From the NCBI RefSeq assembly GCF_042666235.1, contig NZ_JBHTFQ010000002.1:506532-570531 (forward strand): a stretch of 64,000 nucleotides of DNA, written 5' to 3'. Origin of the DNA: Halodurantibacterium daqingensis. Its GTDB lineage: Bacteria; Pseudomonadota; Alphaproteobacteria; Rhodobacterales; Rhodobacteraceae. Within the stretch, counting starts at the first letter, position 1, and every line of letters starts with the position of its first letter. The notes beneath the pieces are model-generated. The model saw only the letters and a program-made list of their open reading frames with translations. It did no database searches and was not told the origin of the DNA. Position numbers and translations under genes: made by a program. Of the stretch, positions 60,991 to 64,000 are shown piece after piece.

Positions 60991-63173
60991 CCCGCGGTCG
61001 CAAGAAACATATGCGCCCGGCGACGATCGCCGAGTTGATCGCGGAAGCCCGTTTCCCGTCACTTGAACATATCGTTTCCAAGGCGTTCGGGGAAATGGTG
61101 CCTCCGGTGAGGATGAGCGTCCCGGAAGCGGCGCAGAAGTACATGCGCATGGGGTCTGGTTCAGGTCACGGTGTTCCGTGGTCTGCCACCAAGACCCCCT
61201 ACATGATCGAACCCATGGAGATGCTTACCAGTCTGGATCATCAGGGTGTTGTTTTTGTCGGCCCGGCCCGGACAGGTAAATCGGTGCCAGCTCTCGGCTG
61301 GATCGCCCATACGGTCATCACCGATCCCGAAGACATGATGTTCGTGCAGATGGACCGGGAGAACGCGCGAAAGTGGTCGAAGGGTGATTTGGACCGGTTT
61401 CTTGCTGCGTCTCCTGAAGTCCGTAAGCGTCAGATGACGCGGCGGGAAGACGACAACACGTTCGACAAGCAGTTCAGTAGCGGGATGCGGGTTCTTGTGA
61501 CGTATCCCACAGCCAATAACCTTTCGAACATCACGGTCGGTAAGGTCTGGTTGATCGACTACGAGCGGATGGACGACCTCGTGGACGGTGAGGGGACTCC
61601 GTGGGACATGGCGCAGAAGCGGACCCAGACGAAGGGGCGTTTCGGCATGACCGTGGCCGAGGCGAGCCCAAACCCGCACAAGGAGATCCGCGACCCGAAG
61701 TGGTCACCATCGACGCCCCACGAGGCACCTCCCATCCGCGGCATCTTCGAGATCTATAACCGGGGTGACCGCAGGCGCTGGCACTGGTGCTGCCCGTCCT
61801 GCGGGGAATGGTTCGAACCGGATTTCAAGCTTCTGGACTGGGGCGGCAAGACCGACCCGATGGAAGCGAAAGAGGCGACCGTGATGGTGTGCCCGAGTAA
61901 CGGCTGCGTCATCAAGCCCACGCAGAAATTCAAGTTGAACCTCCGCGGGCGCTGGGTGCCGGAAGGGGGCAGGTTGACGCCGGAAGGTAACCTTGAACCT
62001 AGACCCGGCATGGTCATCCGTCGCAGCGACATCGCTTCGTTCTGGTTGAAGGGGCCTGCGGCGGCCTACCAGAGTTGGGGTGAAATGGTTCTAAAATACC
62101 TCAATGCGCAGAAGGCGCTTGAGGAAACAGGTGACGACGGGCCGCTGCGAACCACCGTCACCACTGACCAGGGCAGCTATTATATTCCCGCGTCCCGCCT
62201 CTCGGATCGTTCTCCGGAGGATCTGAAAGAGCGCGCCGAGGATTGGGGTTCGACGGAAGACGAGCCGACCGTACCGCACGGCGTCAGGTTCATCGTGATG
62301 ACGGTTGACGTGCAGAAGACCGCCTTCGTCCTGCAGGCCGTTGGCTTCATGGCGAACGGCGATGCCGTGGTCATAGACGGTTTCAAGGTCAGGCTGTCCA
62401 ACCGTCTCAACGCGGACGGTGACAAGTTGCCGATCGATCCATTCGCTTACGGGGAGGATTGGGACACGCTGATCGACGCTGCACTGCTTCGGAGCTACCC
62501 ACTCGCAGACGGATCCGGTCGCAGGATGCGCGTCCGTGCGGTCGGCTGTGACTCCGGCGGCGGGGAAGGCGCGGCTGCCAATGCTTACAATTTCTGGCGG
62601 CGTCTCAAGAAGCGCGGGGACAATTCTCACCGCAACTTCATCCTGGTTAAAGGTGAACCGTCACGCACTGCCCCTCGCGCCAGAACAACGTGGCCGGATT
62701 CAAGCCAGAAGGACCGCAACGCCATTGCCCGCGGCGACGTGCCCGTTCTGCTTCTCAACGCCAACAGTCTCAAGGATCAGGTTTCGGCGATGCTCGCGCG
62801 GCGGGTCGGTCAGGACAATGAGGACGCAGTGACCGGCGGCATGTTGCGCTATCCGGACTGGATGCCGCAGTGGTTCTACGCGCAGATGACCACCGAAATC
62901 CGCACCGACAAGGGGTGGGAAAACCCGCGGAAACGACGCAACGAGGTGTTCGACCTCACCTACTATGCGATCGGCGTTGCTGTGCGGCCGGTTGAGAAGG
63001 CGGTCCCGTTCGCAAACATCCAGGTCGAGCGTATCGACTGGAACAATCCGCCGGCATGGGCTGCTGACTGGGACGACAACGACCTTGTTTTCGGCAGTGA
63101 GCAGCAGGCATCTGCGTCCTCGGCACCGAGGACTCGCAAAGACTTCGCAGAGCTTGCCAAAAGCCTCGCGTGA
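60987..63173 (+). CDS. Phage terminase large subunit, GpA family
   Basis: 728 aa. The N-terminal ATPase has the Walker A-like GPARTGKSVPALGWIAH (about 92-108), and the DEAD-like MMFVQMDRENARKWSKGDLD, LDRFLAASPEVRKRQ. WLIDYERMDDLVDGEGTPWD is the Walker B region. A zinc-type Cys pair set follows (WHWCCPSCGEWFEPD, then MVCPSNGCV). The nuclease domain (about 440-690) starts VRFIVMTVDVQKTAFVLQAV and contains VGCDSGGGEGA. It cuts and drives DNA into the capsid. A non-coding repeat tract follows instead of a portal gene. Confidence 0.93.
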   Translation: MTRGRKKHMRPATIAELIAEARFPSLEHIVSKAFGEMVPPVRMSVPEAAQKYMRMGSGSGHGVPWSATKTPYMIEPMEMLTSLDHQGVVFVGPARTGKSVPALGWIAHTVITDPEDMMFVQMDRENARKWSKGDLDRFLAASPEVRKRQMTRREDDNTFDKQFSSGMRVLVTYPTANNLSNITVGKVWLIDYERMDDLVDGEGTPWDMAQKRTQTKGRFGMTVAEASPNPHKEIRDPKWSPSTPHEAPPIRGIFEIYNRGDRRRWHWCCPSCGEWFEPDFKLLDWGGKTDPMEAKEATVMVCPSNGCVIKPTQKFKLNLRGRWVPEGGRLTPEGNLEPRPGMVIRRSDIASFWLKGPAAAYQSWGEMVLKYLNAQKALEETGDDGPLRTTVTTDQGSYYIPASRLSDRSPEDLKERAEDWGSTEDEPTVPHGVRFIVMTVDVQKTAFVLQAVGFMANGDAVVIDGFKVRLSNRLNADGDKLPIDPFAYGEDWDTLIDAALLRSYPLADGSGRRMRVRAVGCDSGGGEGAAANAYNFWRRLKKRGDNSHRNFILVKGEPSRTAPRARTTWPDSSQKDRNAIARGDVPVLLLNANSLKDQVSAMLARRVGQDNEDAVTGGMLRYPDWMPQWFYAQMTTEIRTDKGWENPRKRRNEVFDLTYYAIGVAVRPVEKAVPFANIQVERIDWNNPPAWAADWDDNDLVFGSEQQASASSAPRTRKDFAELAKSLA

Positions 63174-63462
63174 TCTTCGTTTTCGCTTGACTTCACGAAA
63201 AAAGTGAAAGTCACGCAAAACTTTCCGGCGGCATGAAATAGATTTGAATGCATCATTTTGGCGCGAAATGGATTTGAATGCATCCCGCATGGCTTTGGGT
63301 CCTTCCTATGAGGGGCTGCCGGGGGCGGGGAGCACCGAGCCCGATTCTCGCACTGTGTGAAAAATGCAACAGTGCAACATGTGACGGCTATTAACATTGA
63401 TTTAAATCCATTTTCTGCGGCCGGAATCGATCTGAGTGCAACTTTGGACCGATTTTTCAGGC

Positions 63463-63763
63463 TGTCTCACCTGTCTCACCTCCTAAAACAAGTGAGACAG
63501 GCAGGTGAGACGTTTTTATTGTTACTTTTCAATATGTTCTCACCTGTCTCACTTGTCTCACTTGTTTTCTAATACTGCAAAAGGAAGACGGGGAGAAAGG
63601 GGCGCCGTAAAGGCAAACACTGGTAAAGGCCTGACCCCGCAATCCGACAAGAGAGTCGGAAAACCAGTGAGACAAGTGTGACAGGTGAGAACCCATTGAC
63701 AAATATGGGTGAAAACTGTCTCACCTGATTCTGGGAAGTGAGACAGGTGAGACAGGTGAGACA
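63463..63763. repeat. Iteron-like GTGAGACAG array, both orientations
   Basis: Ten exact GTGAGACA/TGTCTCAC octamers: reverse at 63463, 63472, 63545, 63554 and 63717; forward at 63492, 63667, 63738, 63747 and 63756. Neighbours within groups are exactly 9 bp apart. Near-copies occur at 63505, 63535, 63676 and 63685. The blocks face each other. Such dense short direct and inverted units resemble iterons or multi-site operator/partition sites. Confidence 0.85.
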
Positions 63764-63825
63764 CCTTCAAACGGCCTCAACAGCAGACGCCGATTGGAAA
63801 ATGGATTTAAATCTATCTCAGCAAC

Positions 63826-63855
63826 AAAAAAAAAACCCGGCGCTGAGGCCGGGTT
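63826..63855 (-). terminator. Intrinsic terminator on the minus strand
   Basis: Stem AACCCGGC (63834-63841) / GCCGGGTT (63848-63855), 6-nt loop. On the minus strand the stem is followed by a T-run (A-run at 63826-63835 as written). It would stop leftward transcription entering the repeat tract. No minus-strand gene is visible to the right within the window. Confidence 0.7.
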
Positions 63856-63994
63856 CGCTGAAAATGCAACTGGGTCGATTATGGATTTAAATCGACTTAT
63901 ACTGTAAGCGGGGTTTTTCCCCCATTGGGTTTGGGCTTCCTCTGGCGGCACCCGGCGGGCACCTTGGTCGCATTTTCCATGATGGAGGAGTGCG

Positions 63995-64000
63995 ATGGCG
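63995..64000 (+). CDS. Start of a phage gene, cut by the right edge
   Basis: ATG at 63995 preceded by GGAGGAG (63984-63990) at good spacing. Only two codons are in the window. In lambda-like late operons a head-tail joining or portal gene follows the terminase, which would fit, but the sequence is too short to tell. Confidence 0.45.

Larger units (their letters stand above)
63235..63895. repeat. Dispersed AT-rich repeat ATGGATTTRAATC
   Basis: Copies: GAAATAGATTTGAATGCATC at 63235-63254 and GAAATGGATTTGAATGCATC at 63265-63284 (one mismatch); GATTTAAATCCAT (reverse) at 63399-63411; ATGGATTTAAATC at 63801-63813 and 63881-63893. The core GATTTAAATC is a perfect palindrome. Spacing is irregular (30, about 130, about 400, 80 bp). 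A dimeric protein could bind each copy; the role is unknown. Confidence 0.75.
63174..63994. other. Repeat-rich non-coding tract after the terminase
   Basis: About 820 bp without a credible gene on either strand, AT-richer than its surroundings. It carries two repeat families (GTGAGACAG units; ATGGATTTAAATC units), the second copy of a 16-bp repeat (63205-63220), AAAATGCAAC at 63361-63370 and 63861-63870, and a minus-strand terminator. Open frames in it are made by the repeats (for example minus-strand VSHLSHLSH). Confidence 0.7.
57753..64000 (+). mobile_element. Integrated prophage (or phage-derived element), left part
   Basis: It begins at the 3' end of tRNA-Leu(CAA) with a tyrosine integrase reading away from the tRNA and continues with an AlpA-type regulator, a WNGG...PVP phage protein and terminase small and large subunits. 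Gene style, short overlaps and lower GC than the surroundings fit a phage origin. The right end, and a second att copy repeating the tRNA 3' end, lie beyond the window, so completeness cannot be judged. Confidence 0.88.

Noticed and set aside
63463..63763. CRISPR-like array
   Set aside because: Units are 8-9 bp, in both orientations and without unique spacers of 30-40 bp; no cas genes are near.
63558..63770. 70-codon minus-strand frame (repeated SHLSH)
   Set aside because: Its sequence is produced by the 9-bp repeats, with no ribosome site or folded domain.

Overview
The window is a high-GC chromosome segment from an alphaproteobacterium, almost certainly a member of the Rhodobacterales (Rhodobacter/Paracoccus relatives). 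The support is the SciP-CtrA pair, the usg gene, the cdsA-dxr-rseP-bamA-ompH-fabZ-lpxA-lpxI-lpxB block using LpxI rather than LpxH, and a flagellar set resembling the Fla1 system of Rhodobacter sphaeroides. All identifications come from reading the translated sequence; no database search was run.

Layout. 1-1160: the end of a 4-hydroxyphenylacetate (homoprotocatechuate) meta-cleavage operon (hpaH fragment, hpaI). 1497-6301: a Pro/Glu-rich OmpA-family envelope protein, an XdhC-family molybdoenzyme maturation factor and an unknown exported protein, separated by long intergenic stretches with an orphan FNR-type site and a hairpin. 6699-20073: a flagellar island. fliD, motB and motA run leftward; a DUF1566 exported protein, flagellin and a sigma-54 gene run rightward; a nine-gene operon fliO-fliP-fliQ-fliR-flhB-two small proteins-motF-PDZ protein runs leftward. 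Three near-identical sigma-54 promoters (TGGCATGG...GC) precede the DUF1566 gene, motF and fliO, so the linked rpoN probably serves this island. The stator is PomAB-like in sequence. 20479-27456: an oligopeptide-type ABC importer with a fused double ATPase and an AraC-family regulator. 27591-40632: miaA, then pyrH-frr-uppS-cdsA-dxr-rseP-bamA-ompH-fabZ-lpxA-lpxI-lpxB, a housekeeping run for ribosome recycling, isoprenoid, phospholipid, outer-membrane and lipid A synthesis. 40733-47349: mnmA, the cell-cycle pair sciP-ctrA, ligA and recG. 47467-47589: a 40-residue membrane protein behind an SOS-box-like site. 47720-57562: Fe-S scaffold-like gene, hisI, gluQ, trmFO, gyrA, usg, an ornithine cyclodeaminase-arginase pair with a divergent Lrp-type regulator, dsbB and a YqaA-type membrane protein.

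57669-64000: tRNA-Leu(CAA) followed at once by a tyrosine integrase and the left end of a prophage or phage-derived element. It carries a small exported protein, an AlpA-like regulator, a phage-type small protein, and small- and large-terminase genes. An unusual 820-bp non-coding tract follows, built from 9-bp GTGAGACAG units in both orientations and a second AT-rich repeat. The element runs off the right edge.

The most interesting points are the SOS-box-linked 40-aa membrane protein, the sigma-54 mini-regulon around motF with two co-operonic small proteins, and the repeat tract after the terminase.
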